Positions 16,097 to 23,242 of a stretch of 30,310 nucleotides of DNA are shown here, piece after piece. A program made the position numbers and the translations under genes. Origin of the DNA: CAIJKW01 sp964443365 (GTDB taxonomy: Bacteria > Patescibacteriota > Minisyncoccia > Phycocordibacterales > CAIZLB01); the NCBI GenBank assembly GCA_964443365.1, contig CAYUCM010000005.1, positions 1 to 30,310 on the forward strand, given 5' to 3'. Within the stretch, counting starts at the first letter, position 1. Each line of letters begins with the position of its first letter. The notes below the pieces were generated by a model. It saw only the letters and a list, made by a program, of their open reading frames with translations. It searched no databases and was not told the origin of the DNA.

Positions 16097-16110
16097 AATA
16101 ATTAATTATT

Positions 16111-16752
16111 TTATTGTTGTGGTAACAACACTATTATATCACCATTTTTACCATCCAAATCTTTTTTCTTAATAGTTAGCTTATCAACAGGTTCACCATG
16201 ATCTCCTGCTTCTTTAAGAAATGCCTCTAGTGCAGAATCTTTCTTTCCATCAAAATGAATTGGAATTATAACTTTTGGCTCAATATTCATAGCGAGTTTA
16301 TATGCCTCCTTTGGCTCAAGAACTCCCTTACCACCAATTGGCAAGAATAGAACATCAACAGAATCAATAGCATCACTTGTGTCCTTAGGAAGTGGACCGT
16401 CTTGCGCACCAAGATAAAGTATATTAATTCCTTCTACTGTTAAAGCGTAAATTGTATTGATTAATTTTTTATCATCTTTATCAATATCATATGACGATTC
16501 TCCAGCTAGACCTTTTATAAAAATACTATTAACCTCATATTCACCTGGACCAGAAATTACAAAGGGCTTTTTATCTCCATAAACCATTTCTTCTCCTCCA
16601 CACATGTCTTCATGAGGAAGCGTTTCAAGTGCAATATCTGCTCCAAATTTATTAATTTTTAACGAAGATGTTTTTGTTGGTGGATTAAAAGCAATCACCA
16701 AATCTCCATATTGAATTTTAACAGCCTCACGGCCCAAGTAAGTGATAATCAT
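16111..16752 (-). CDS. Metallo-beta-lactamase-fold protein with degenerate metal site
   Basis: The frame is open up to 16848, but the ATG at 16752 is chosen: it gives MIITYLGREAVKI, the normal first strand of UlaG/UPF0173-type MBL proteins, and TATAAT on the minus strand (16764-16759) ends 6 nt before it. 213 aa. The fold pattern is visible (LVIAFNPP, ADIALETLP, FVISGPGEYEV, INILYLGAQDG, DVLFLPIGG, KVIIPIHFDG). The family's HxHxDH zinc motif, expected after ADIALE, reads LPHEDM, so most ligands are missing. It may be a non-hydrolytic relative. Probably first gene of a transcript with the membrane protein and gyrA. Confidence 0.8.
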   Translation of the reverse strand: MIITYLGREAVKIQYGDLVIAFNPPTKTSSLKINKFGADIALETLPHEDMCGGEEMVYGDKKPFVISGPGEYEVNSIFIKGLAGESSYDIDKDDKKLINTIYALTVEGINILYLGAQDGPLPKDTSDAIDSVDVLFLPIGGKGVLEPKEAYKLAMNIEPKVIIPIHFDGKKDSALEAFLKEAGDHGEPVDKLTIKKKDLDGKNGDIIVLLPQQ

Positions 16753-16832
16753 ATCGATATTATACACCATATAATCTTTATTGTTTAGTCTACACCCCGT
16801 CTTTGCCACAAAAGAAGTGTAGTGTAAACCTA

Positions 16833-16861
16833 TTGACAAACACACCATAAGGTGTTATCAT
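16833..16861 (+). promoter_or_regulatory. Consensus sigma70 promoter of the orphan gene at 17008
   Basis: TTGACA (16833-16838), 17-nt spacer, TATCAT (16856-16861). The spacer holds the inverted repeat ACACC-ATAA-GGTGT (16842-16855), a candidate operator. This is the best -35/-10 pair in the window. The predicted leader is about 140 nt. Confidence 0.75.
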
Positions 16862-16893
16862 ACACACGATATTAAGTTCTTTTAAATCGTTGA

Positions 16894-16957
16894 GGTTTAG
16901 CTGCATCTTTTAGAATACCCTGTCTGTTATGAGCGTTCTAAGAGATGCAGCTAAATT
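16894..16957 (+). promoter_or_regulatory. Long leader hairpin upstream of the orphan gene at 17008
   Basis: 16896-16915 pairs with 16936-16955 over 20 bp with a single G-U pair, plus two flanking G-U pairs, and a 20-nt loop (16916-16935). It begins about 27 nt after the predicted transcription start. The rest of the leader (about 16965-17007) is C/A-rich, almost G-free and has no Shine-Dalgarno. Confidence 0.7.
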
Positions 16958-17007
16958 AACTTGCTGCACAATCCAACCAACCAAAACAACCGACAACTAC
17001 CAACCAT

Positions 17008-17607
17008 ATGAAAAAGATCGTAGGATATACCCTGCTCGCACTCACCCTACTTGCAGCCCTTATCGGCTTCGGCCTTTCGGCCCTCAATATGATGAAGGCG
17101 AACTGGGTGAAAAACGAGCTCGCTCGGCGGGCCCTCATCGAGCTCGAAGAAAAACAAAACCGCGCTAGAATCAAGGTGGCAGAAGATGCCATAACAATAC
17201 TGGAGGGCAAAGTTCGCCTTATTCAAGACAAGGGTGGCGCGAGCTTGTGCCCGCTCATTCTGAGCTGGCAAAACGTGACCAACCTCCATCCGGAGGTTCT
17301 GCGTTACAAAATAAACCTGTGTGCAGGGTATCCGTACAACAGGGACGCCATCGACATCGCCAATCAAGCCATGAATGGCATCCGGGCGATAACCCCACTG
17401 GAATACATTATGGAACAAAGTCCTAAGGGCTCCAAAGACGAATGGATGAACGAGTACCGTAAACCCAGGAGTCCGGACAGTTCAGCCACAAAAGAGGTCA
17501 CCAGAATCTGCGATGAACTGGAAGCTCGCCTCCAGTCAATAGCGGAGATGACCCCCTCACTCCCCAACCCCGCACCACCGCCGGCTGAAAAGCCCGCAAG
17601 CAAGTAA
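17008..17607 (+). CDS. Orphan membrane-anchored protein of unknown function
   Basis: 199 aa. N-terminal transmembrane helix or uncleaved signal (about 5-29), a helical stretch rich in Glu/Lys/Arg (about 35-72, probably coiled coil), a middle part with two Cys (SLCPLILSWQN, INLCAGYPYNR), an acidic helix near 165-180 and a Pro-rich C-terminus (SLPNPAPPPAEKPASK). No known domain recognised. G+C is far higher than in flanking genes and codon choice differs (many GCC, CTC, CGG). It has its own consensus promoter, a leader hairpin and stacked terminators, so it looks like a self-contained, horizontally acquired unit. The ATG at 17008 starts the hydrophobic leader and is preceded by a C/A-rich region. 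Confidence 0.7.
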   Translation: MKKIVGYTLLALTLLAALIGFGLSALNMMKANWVKNELARRALIELEEKQNRARIKVAEDAITILEGKVRLIQDKGGASLCPLILSWQNVTNLHPEVLRYKINLCAGYPYNRDAIDIANQAMNGIRAITPLEYIMEQSPKGSKDEWMNEYRKPRSPDSSATKEVTRICDELEARLQSIAEMTPSLPNPAPPPAEKPASK

Positions 17608-17610
17608 CCC

Positions 17611-17690
17611 CGCTCCCGCGGGGCCGCCACCCAAACAGCAACCTCAACGACACCCCCGCGCCCAACAAGGCTCGGGGGTTTGTCTTTATT
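17611..17690 (+). terminator. Two stacked GC hairpins ending the orphan gene
   Basis: CCCCGC-TCCC-GCGGGG lies directly after the stop codon. A second stem, ACCCCCGCGCC (17652-17662) with GGCTCGGGGGT (17669-17679, one mismatch), is followed by TTGTCTTTATTT, the actual terminator. Confidence 0.75.
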
Positions 17691-17709
17691 TATCTTAAGC
17701 TGCATAGAA

Positions 17710-17805
17710 TTGACACTAACCAAACTTTTGATAATATATAAGCATAAAGCGCCGAAAGGCTCCGAGAAACCCCCGCCATTTATTTGACGGGGGTTTCGAT
17801 TTTTT
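17710..17805 (+). ncRNA. Possible short sRNA: promoter plus terminator without ORF
   Basis: TTGACA (17710-17715), 16-nt spacer, TAATAT (17732-17737) form a good promoter. About 60 nt of transcript (from about 17744) then end in a 10-bp hairpin (17766-17775 with 17788-17797) and a T6 run (17800-17805). Inside lies a GCC-GAAA-GGC hairpin with a GNRA tetraloop (17752-17761). No ORF is present. It could also be the remnant of a decayed gene. Confidence 0.45.
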
Positions 17806-17928
17806 ACAAAAAACTTTTGATATTTTCTTTTATTTGAATATATATACCATTAGGGATTTCATACATCTTTCTATTAAATCTTTTAACACTGACTAATCTT
17901 ATTTGTGCTAATATATTTGTTATATCTA

Positions 17929-17934
17929 TATAAT
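17929..17934 (+). promoter_or_regulatory. Candidate -10 box for the rpsA leader
   Basis: TATAAT in an A/T-rich stretch without a convincing -35. If used, the rpsA mRNA would have a leader of about 300 nt containing the nested palindrome and the hairpin CCTGCtGTG/CACGCAGG (18186-18216). No better box is seen close to the rpsA start. Confidence 0.35.
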
Positions 17935-17974
17935 TTTATATGCAAAGCTCAGTTAATTTACTCCAATTCAAGGC

Positions 17975-18148
17975 TAATTATGCATGTTTTGGAAATATAT
18001 ATTAAAATCCCCGGCCCAGAGTATGAATATTTGAGAAGCTTGCGAACTGCAGTGAGCAGAGCCAATTTTCAGCAGAAAATTGGCGTGTTCTCAAATATTC
18101 ATACTCTGGGCGGGAGGCTTGTATTTTTCCTAAAAACATGCATAATTA
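17975..18148. repeat. 174-nt nested palindromic element (MITE-like or structured RNA)
   Basis: The outer arms are 16 bp and perfectly complementary (17975-17990 with 18133-18148). The inner arms are 24 bp and perfect (18014-18037 with 18088-18111), and the sequences between outer and inner arms pair partially (GGAAA/TTTCC, TCCC/GGGA). At the tip are two small hairpins, CTGC/GCAG (18047-18059) and a perfect 10-bp stem with AGCA loop (18061-18084). The element ends in TA on both sides. This is either a miniature inverted-repeat element inserted before rpsA or a long cruciform/RNA leader structure. No transposase ORF is inside. Confidence 0.75.
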
Positions 18149-18239
18149 CAACGTCAGATTATTAGCAATTTCAAGCGCTGTAACCCCTGCTGTGTTAACT
18201 CAGAGATTCACGCAGGAGCAGTACTTGCTTTTTTATTTC

Positions 18240-19385
18240 ATGACAAAAGATACACAAACAGCAGTTGTCGCAAATGACACTGAGAGAGAGGCTGCGGAAG
18301 CTATCACACAGATGAATGCAAGTGTGATGACAAAAATTTTATCAGATTCTCATACACCACCAAGTGTAGGAGATATTGTCGAGGGATCAGTTGTCGCTAT
18401 AGACAAAAAAGGAGTATTTATCGACCTTAAACCATACGGAACAGGTATTATCTACGGCAGAGAATATGTAAGTGCCAGAGATATATTAAGAAAGGTAAAT
18501 ATCGGAGATAGTATCGCTGCAAAAGTTGTAGAAGTTAATAATGCAGATGGTTATATTGAATTATCTCTTAAGGAAGCTAAGCAAGCTCTTATTTGGAGTG
18601 AAGCAGAAAGTGCAATTAAGTCACATACTGTTTATGACGTTCCAGTACTAGAAGCAAATAAGGGTGGACTTTTGATGGCATGGCAAGGTATTCAAGGATT
18701 CCTTCCAGCATCTCAACTTAAGGCTGATCACTACCCTCGTGTAGAAGAAGGAAATAAAGATAGAATCTTAGAAGAGCTTAAGAAACTTGTTGGACAAAAA
18801 TTGTCTGTAACAATTATCGCAGCGTCTCCTAAAGAAGGAAAACTTATTTTCTCAGAAAAGAATCTTGCAGAAGGTGGAGAGAAAGAGAAAGTAGCAAACA
18901 AATATTCTGTTGGAGATGAAGTAGAAGGAACAATCACAGGAGCAGTTGATTTTGGAGTATTCGTTAAACTAGAAGAAAATCTAGAAGGACTTGTACACAT
19001 TTCAGAAATTGACTGGGCGCTTGTTGAAGACCCTCGTTCAATGTTTAAGGTTGGAGATAAAATTAAGGTTAAAGTTATAGAAATCAAAGACGGAAAGGTT
19101 TCTCTTTCAATCAAAGCTCTTAAACCAAATCCATGGAAGGATGCTGAAAAGAAGTACAAGAAGGATGACATTGTAACTGGTGTTATTATCAAGTACAACA
19201 AGCATGGAGCACTTGCAAGTATAGAAGAAGGTGTTGCTGGACTTGTTCATGTTTCAGAGTTTGGAAATGAAACTAAGCTTAAAGAACAACTTGAACTAGG
19301 AAAGAATTACACATTTAAGATAAATCTATTTGATCCAAAAGAACAAAAGATGGCTCTTACCTTCGTTGACAAAAACAAGAAATAG
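18240..19385 (+). CDS. rpsA: 30S ribosomal protein S1 (four S1 domains)
   Basis: Binds mRNA on the 30S subunit. The start at 18240 (MTKDTQTAV) gives 381 aa. An upstream in-frame ATG at 18138 lies inside the arm of the palindromic element and would add 34 residues unlike any S1 N-terminus, so it is rejected. Four OB-type S1 repeats: about 40-110 (VGDIVEGSVVAIDKKGVFIDL), about 125-200, about 220-292 (VGDEVEGTITGAVDFGVFVKL, the most canonical) and about 305-375 (DDIVTGVIIKYNKHGALASI). E. coli S1 has six; four are usual in Gram-positive-like and CPR forms. In an organism with hardly any Shine-Dalgarno sequences and many leaderless mRNAs, S1 may matter mainly for mRNAs with leaders. Confidence 0.9.
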   Translation: MTKDTQTAVVANDTEREAAEAITQMNASVMTKILSDSHTPPSVGDIVEGSVVAIDKKGVFIDLKPYGTGIIYGREYVSARDILRKVNIGDSIAAKVVEVNNADGYIELSLKEAKQALIWSEAESAIKSHTVYDVPVLEANKGGLLMAWQGIQGFLPASQLKADHYPRVEEGNKDRILEELKKLVGQKLSVTIIAASPKEGKLIFSEKNLAEGGEKEKVANKYSVGDEVEGTITGAVDFGVFVKLEENLEGLVHISEIDWALVEDPRSMFKVGDKIKVKVIEIKDGKVSLSIKALKPNPWKDAEKKYKKDDIVTGVIIKYNKHGALASIEEGVAGLVHVSEFGNETKLKEQLELGKNYTFKINLFDPKEQKMALTFVDKNKK

Positions 19386-19515
19386 GATTAAAAAGGAGGA
19401 GTGCAGGTGCATATTTTACCTCTTCATTAATAAAATATGGCTTAATTACAGTGCGAACTGAAATACAGCAACACATATTTATGATGAAAATGTGAAGCGC
19501 GCCGACGATGCACAA

Positions 19516-19549
19516 ACACAAAACCCCATCTAAAAGTGGGGTTTTGTGT
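19516..19549. terminator. Bidirectional terminator between rpsA and pth
   Basis: A 13-bp perfect stem, 19516-19528 with 19537-19549 (ACACAAAACCCCA and complement), with an 8-nt loop and A- and T-rich flanks, between the convergent rpsA and pth. The 130 nt between the rpsA stop and this stem contain no ORF or clear RNA. Confidence 0.8.
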
Positions 19550-19594
19550 TGTCTAAAAATGTAATCGCTAACGCCTATTCAACAATCTATTAAT

Positions 19595-20191
19595 CTATAA
19601 ATTGGTATTCAACATATTCATAGCTTTAACTCGACCTTCAGTGATTGTGAGATGCAATCCTTCGCCAACTTTCTTAGAAATTTTCTTTAATTCTTTTACT
19701 TCATCGTCCTTAAATTTACTTAGAACAAATTTAACCACTTTGTCCTCCCCTTTTGGTTTTTTTGTTTTACCCGTTGGTGTTGTTGGAGAAATTCCAATTC
19801 TAATTCTTACAAACGCTTCAGTTTTAATAGCTCTCTTAATTGACTCAAGCCCCTTATGGCCTCCCATCCCCCTGTTAAAAACCATTCTCACTGTACCAAA
19901 CGGTAAATCCAAATCATCTTGAATTACAATTAATTTTTCAGCCTTCTTTTCACTTGTGATTAATTCCGCTAATGCTTTTCCACTTTTATTCATAAAGGTT
20001 TCTGGAAGAAGAACAACAACTTTTTCATCGTCAATTTCACCTTTAGCAATAAGGCTTGAAGTTTTTTTATCATCCCTAAATTCTGATAAATCAAACTTTT
20101 TGGCAAATTCAGTTGCAATAAATCTACCAACATTATGCCTTGTTGATTCATACTCTTCCCCGGGATTTCCTAAGCCTGCAATTATATACAT
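19595..20191 (-). CDS. pth: Peptidyl-tRNA hydrolase
   Basis: Releases tRNA from peptidyl-tRNA dropped by ribosomes. 198 aa, family length. GLGNPGEEY with Asn9, STRHNVG with catalytic His19, FMNKSG (66-71), Asp92 in QDDLDLPFG and GGHKGLESI (110-118). The residue after the His of the last motif is normally Asn (E. coli Asn114) but is Lys113 here. The C-terminus is a helix. TGCTATAAT on the minus strand (20206-20198) ends 6 nt before the ATG, so the mRNA is leaderless and divergent from lepB. Confidence 0.93.
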   Translation of the reverse strand: MYIIAGLGNPGEEYESTRHNVGRFIATEFAKKFDLSEFRDDKKTSSLIAKGEIDDEKVVVLLPETFMNKSGKALAELITSEKKAEKLIVIQDDLDLPFGTVRMVFNRGMGGHKGLESIKRAIKTEAFVRIRIGISPTTPTGKTKKPKGEDKVVKFVLSKFKDDEVKELKKISKKVGEGLHLTITEGRVKAMNMLNTNL

Positions 20192-20197
20192 ACAAAT

Positions 20198-20218
20198 ATT
20201 ATAGCATTATGTTATAAT
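20198..20218. promoter_or_regulatory. Back-to-back extended -10 promoters of pth and lepB
   Basis: Minus strand: TATAAT 20203-20198 with TGC before it, 6 nt to the pth ATG. Plus strand: TATAAT 20213-20218 with TGT before it, 11 nt to the lepB ATG. Only 9 nt separate the two boxes, so the two polymerases must exclude each other. Confidence 0.65.
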
Positions 20219-20229
20219 TTGCCCATATT

Positions 20230-20865
20230 ATGTATACACAAAAAGAAACACCAACAAACGATACGCTATTGGAGGATAATGCAAACATTTTAAATAAAGA
20301 ATTAATTAAAAAAACAAAAAAGAAAGATGAAGGATTTTGGCGATTCACCATTATTGTTTTAATAATCTTTTTGGGTATACGTTTTTTTGTCGCAGAGCCC
20401 TTTCTTGTTTCTGGCGCATCAATGGATCCAACCTTTGCCACAAATGACTATTTGATTGTAGATGAACTAACTTATAAATTTCAAGAACCTCAAAGAGGTG
20501 ACGTTGTCGTTCTAAGACCTCCCTTTGAAACAAAGAAGTATTTTATAAAGAGAATAGTTGGACTACCAAATGAAAGAATAGTTGTGAAAGACAATCAAAC
20601 CACGGTATACAACAATGAACATAAAGAAGGTGTTCTTATTGACGAGCCGTATGTTGAATTCACTAGCAATAAAAACATAGACAAAACGCTTGGTGAAAAA
20701 GAATATTTTGTTATGGGAGACAATAGAGAGGTTAGTTTTGACTCCAGAAGCTGGGGAGCCCTTAAGAGAGAGGACATAACAGGTAGGGCCATACTTAGAC
20801 TGTACCCCTTTAATAAATTGGGTACTTTTCCAGGGGGGCTTGATGAGTTCGCTAAAAAGAAGTAA
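20230..20865 (+). CDS. lepB: Signal peptidase I
   Basis: Cleaves signal peptides at the outer face of the membrane. 211 aa: a cytoplasmic charged N-terminus (1-37), one transmembrane helix (about 38-56), then the catalytic domain with nucleophile Ser64 in SGASMDPT, general base Lys107 in FIKRIVGLP, box with PYVEF, and GDNREVSFDSRSWG, all typical of S26A peptidases. The single membrane helix resembles Gram-positive SipS rather than E. coli LepB. It would process the signal peptides of the 3D-domain protein and of pilin copy 2. Confidence 0.93.
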   Translation: MYTQKETPTNDTLLEDNANILNKELIKKTKKKDEGFWRFTIIVLIIFLGIRFFVAEPFLVSGASMDPTFATNDYLIVDELTYKFQEPQRGDVVVLRPPFETKKYFIKRIVGLPNERIVVKDNQTTVYNNEHKEGVLIDEPYVEFTSNKNIDKTLGEKEYFVMGDNREVSFDSRSWGALKREDITGRAILRLYPFNKLGTFPGGLDEFAKKK

Positions 20866-20916
20866 TGTATAGGAAACATAACAAATTCTGCGTATCCAAA
20901 CAATAAAAACAACAAA

Positions 20917-22275
20917 ATGTCAAAAACAAAATTGGTGAAAAAAGTGCAGACAAATACTAAGAATACGGCTAATAACAAGGATAAAAAAGACATGAAAACA
21001 ATTAAAAACATTGCGGGTAAAAAAATGGAGGTAAATAAAAAGGCACAAAGCAAAGAAAAGCCTGCAGAGAAAATAGATCCAATATATAAAACACATAAAA
21101 TAGCAGAGGCCACAGCCAGACATTATGGCTTTGTCCCTTTCGCTAATTTAAATATACAAAAAGAAGACATTGTAAAATCTAAGGGTTTTAAAACTGGAGC
21201 AAAAAGAGTTAATAAAGATGAAATTACAAATTCTTTAAAATTTGAGAATTTTCTTGAGGAATATATTTCAATCACCAGATCATATCTTGGCAAAGAAATG
21301 ACTGAACTTACTCAACCCCCAATGATTTGTTATAGTGGCCCACTTCATGGAAGTACTCATTTTGATAAAAACAAAGATCATATTTTTTCAATGAGTATTT
21401 TGGGTAATTCAAAAAGTATAGCTGATGCAATGATTATTGAAACCGCATATATAATATTGAAAGAGCATGTGGATAAAGGCGAACTTTTAATTGAAATAAA
21501 TTCTTTGGGCGATAAAGACTGTTTTTCAAGATTTGCAAAAGATTATACAAACTATTTCAAGAAAAATATTAGCGAACTTCACGCAAACTGTAGGCCTATT
21601 TTCAGAAAAGATCCTATGGGCACAGTAACCTGTGATCATGAATCATGTCTTGCTGTACAAGATGCTGCACCAAAGCCTATAAATTATTTAACAGAAGAAT
21701 TTAGAGATCATTTTAGAGAAGTGTTGGAATACATAGAATCGTTAAATCTACCCTATATAATCAATCATAATTTAATCGGCAGTGGGCTTTATGCTGGCGG
21801 TACGGTTTTTCAAATTACAGCATTCACAGTTAAAGGAAAATTAGAAAAAAAAGAAGTATTAGCGATTGGAGAAAGATACAATTCTGTTTCCAAAAAAGCT
21901 TGGGGGAAAAAAGATGTACCAGCAATTGGTGCGCATTTATTGGTAGAAGCTTCGCCAACAAGGAAAGTTCCTAAAATCGTTGCAATTGAGGATATTAAAT
22001 TCTATTTCATACACCTTGGATATGATGCCAAATTGAAATCATTGGCAATACTTGAGATGTTAAGAATCGCAAAAATTCCTGTTCATCAGGCGCTGTCTAG
22101 AGATAAGATAACCAGTCAAATTGCAGCAGCTGAAAAACTAGCCGTTCCATATATATTGATTTTGGGACAAAAAGAAGCTATTGAAAATTCTGTTACAGTA
22201 AGACACATGAATACAAGGGTTCAGGAGACAATAAAGGTTGAGGCTCTAATTGAATATTTAAAAAATTTGCTATAA
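20917..22275 (+). CDS. HisRS-like class II tRNA synthetase paralogue with degenerate active site
   Basis: 452 aa. A Lys-rich, probably disordered N-terminal extension (1-52) is followed by a HisRS-like catalytic core (INSLGDKDC at 195-202, the HisRS-type insertion with CRPIFRKDP, APKPINYLTEEF) and a C-terminal anticodon-binding domain (about 360-452, YILILGQKEAIENSVTVRHM). Compared with E. coli HisRS, motif 2 (YIGPMFRHERPQKGRYRQF) reads YSGPLHGSTHFDKNKDHIF (139-157), losing the ATP- and substrate-binding arginines. The RGLDYYTGTVFE loop reads SGLYAGGTVFQ (289-299), losing the catalytic Arg. It is therefore either a non-catalytic paralogue or a very divergent synthetase. It lies between lepB and rpsU; no Shine-Dalgarno. 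Confidence 0.75.
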   Translation: MSKTKLVKKVQTNTKNTANNKDKKDMKTIKNIAGKKMEVNKKAQSKEKPAEKIDPIYKTHKIAEATARHYGFVPFANLNIQKEDIVKSKGFKTGAKRVNKDEITNSLKFENFLEEYISITRSYLGKEMTELTQPPMICYSGPLHGSTHFDKNKDHIFSMSILGNSKSIADAMIIETAYIILKEHVDKGELLIEINSLGDKDCFSRFAKDYTNYFKKNISELHANCRPIFRKDPMGTVTCDHESCLAVQDAAPKPINYLTEEFRDHFREVLEYIESLNLPYIINHNLIGSGLYAGGTVFQITAFTVKGKLEKKEVLAIGERYNSVSKKAWGKKDVPAIGAHLLVEASPTRKVPKIVAIEDIKFYFIHLGYDAKLKSLAILEMLRIAKIPVHQALSRDKITSQIAAAEKLAVPYILILGQKEAIENSVTVRHMNTRVQETIKVEALIEYLKNLL

Positions 22276-22304
22276 TCAGCAAAACATGTTAAATTATCGC
22301 TTAT

Positions 22305-22541
22305 ATGACAAATGTTTCAGTAGAAAAACATCAAAATGAAAGCGGTTCTTCAGTATTGCGTCGTTTTACAAAGCGCACTCAAGAATCTGGCGTTTTAAAT
22401 AAGGTAAGATCAATCAGATATTCTGGTAGAACTCTTTCACCTTACAAAGTAAAGAAATCAACTCTTGAAAGAATTAGAAGACGTACAGAAATAGAGAAAT
22501 TAGCAAAGCTTGGTAAACTACCAGCAAAGAAGAAGAGATAA
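22305..22541 (+). CDS. rpsU: 30S ribosomal protein S21
   Basis: 78 aa, strongly basic, with the bS21 layout: VSVEKHQNESGSSVLRRFTKRTQESG, then a long basic helix (STLERIRRRTEIEKLAKLGK) and a Lys-rich end. bS21 sits near the anti-Shine-Dalgarno end of 16S rRNA. TGCTATAAT (22268-22276) overlaps the stop codon of the HisRS-like gene and gives a leader of about 22 nt without a Shine-Dalgarno. ybeY follows after 9 nt. Confidence 0.85.
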   Translation: MTNVSVEKHQNESGSSVLRRFTKRTQESGVLNKVRSIRYSGRTLSPYKVKKSTLERIRRRTEIEKLAKLGKLPAKKKR

Positions 22542-22550
22542 TTCAAAAAC

Positions 22551-22970
22551 ATGAAAATTATTTTTGATAAAGATAATTTCATGATCGCTTCGACTCTCAG
22601 AAAGACACCCAAATCTGATTGGGTGCTTTTTGATAAAATAAAAGATAAAGTTATGGGGAAAGATTATGAGCTTAGCCTAAACTTTATTGGAAAGAAGAGA
22701 ATGCGAACATTAAACAATACGCATCGTCAAAAAGATTACACTACTGATATTTTAAGTTTTCCTCTGGACGAGATGAAAGGCGAAAGCCAAATGGGAGAAA
22801 TCTTTATAAATCTAGACAAGGCTAATCAAAAAGCAAAAGACTTTGACAGAACTCCACAGAACTATTTACTTTTTGTTTTTATACACGGGCTTTTTCATCT
22901 TAAAGGTTATGACCATGGTGATTTAATGGAGAAAAAAGAGATGAATATTCGAGAAACATTTGGGATTTAG
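22551..22970 (+). CDS. ybeY: Endoribonuclease YbeY, rRNA maturation factor
   Basis: 139 aa, family length. Zinc-binding motif HGLFHLKGYDH with His112, His116 and His122 near the C-terminus, preceded by NNTHRQKDYTTDILSFPLDE (conserved strand and loop) and MGEIFINLD. YbeY processes 16S rRNA 3' ends and takes part in ribosome quality control, fitting its place behind rpsU in what looks like one transcript. Confidence 0.93.
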   Translation: MKIIFDKDNFMIASTLRKTPKSDWVLFDKIKDKVMGKDYELSLNFIGKKRMRTLNNTHRQKDYTTDILSFPLDEMKGESQMGEIFINLDKANQKAKDFDRTPQNYLLFVFIHGLFHLKGYDHGDLMEKKEMNIRETFGI

Positions 22971-23058
22971 TGTTTTATTCAATAAAGACCAATTTATAAC
23001 CAAGGGATAAGTTTAGATACTGTGGTGATTCAGATTAGAATTCAAGCATGCCTACTTA

Positions 23059-23087
23059 TTGGACAAAATAAATTATTGATGTAGTAT
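23059..23087 (+). promoter_or_regulatory. Sigma70-type promoter of the orphan gene at 23243
   Basis: TTGGAC (23059-23064), 17-nt spacer, TAGTAT (23082-23087). Predicted start near 23094, leader about 149 nt. The 265-nt gap between ybeY and this gene otherwise holds only the leader hairpin. Confidence 0.5.
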
Positions 23088-23117
23088 TTGGGACATAAAA
23101 GCTCCTTGAATAAGCGT

Positions 23118-23189
23118 TTTTCGCCGTGGCTAAAAGGTACCTAATAGACTCTGTATAATTGTTTAGGTATTTCCTAGCTGTGGCGAAAG
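23118..23189 (+). promoter_or_regulatory. 25-bp leader hairpin rich in G-U pairs
   Basis: 23118-23132 pairs with 23175-23189 over 15 bp, including consecutive G-U, U-G and G-U pairs. A 2x2 internal loop follows, then 23135-23144 pairs with 23063+100 to 23172 (i.e. 23163-23172) over 10 bp, closing an 18-nt loop (23145-23162). Because many pairs are wobbles, the DNA is not a good palindrome but the RNA is a complete stem. It is followed by a C/A-rich, G-poor stretch before the ATG at 23243. Confidence 0.65.
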
Positions 23190-23242
23190 TCCTGGCAGAT
23201 AATCGATAAACCAACCAATCAACCCAACACTCAGAGTAAAAC

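Noticed and set aside
17975..18148. Integron attC site
   Set aside because: Palindromic, but no GTTRRRY/RYYYAAC core sites and no integron integrase or cassette array nearby.
17905..18165. 86-codon ORF upstream of rpsA
   Set aside because: It runs through the nested palindrome, whose arms force complementary sequence; no protein-like features.
18138..18239. Longer N-terminus for ribosomal protein S1 starting at 18138
   Set aside because: The ATG is part of the palindrome arm and the 34 added residues do not resemble S1; MTKDTQ at 18240 is the better start.
23154..23159. TATAAT as promoter of the orphan gene at 23243
   Set aside because: It lies in the loop of the leader hairpin and has no -35; the TTGGAC-N17-TAGTAT pair upstream is preferred, though the box could be a secondary start.
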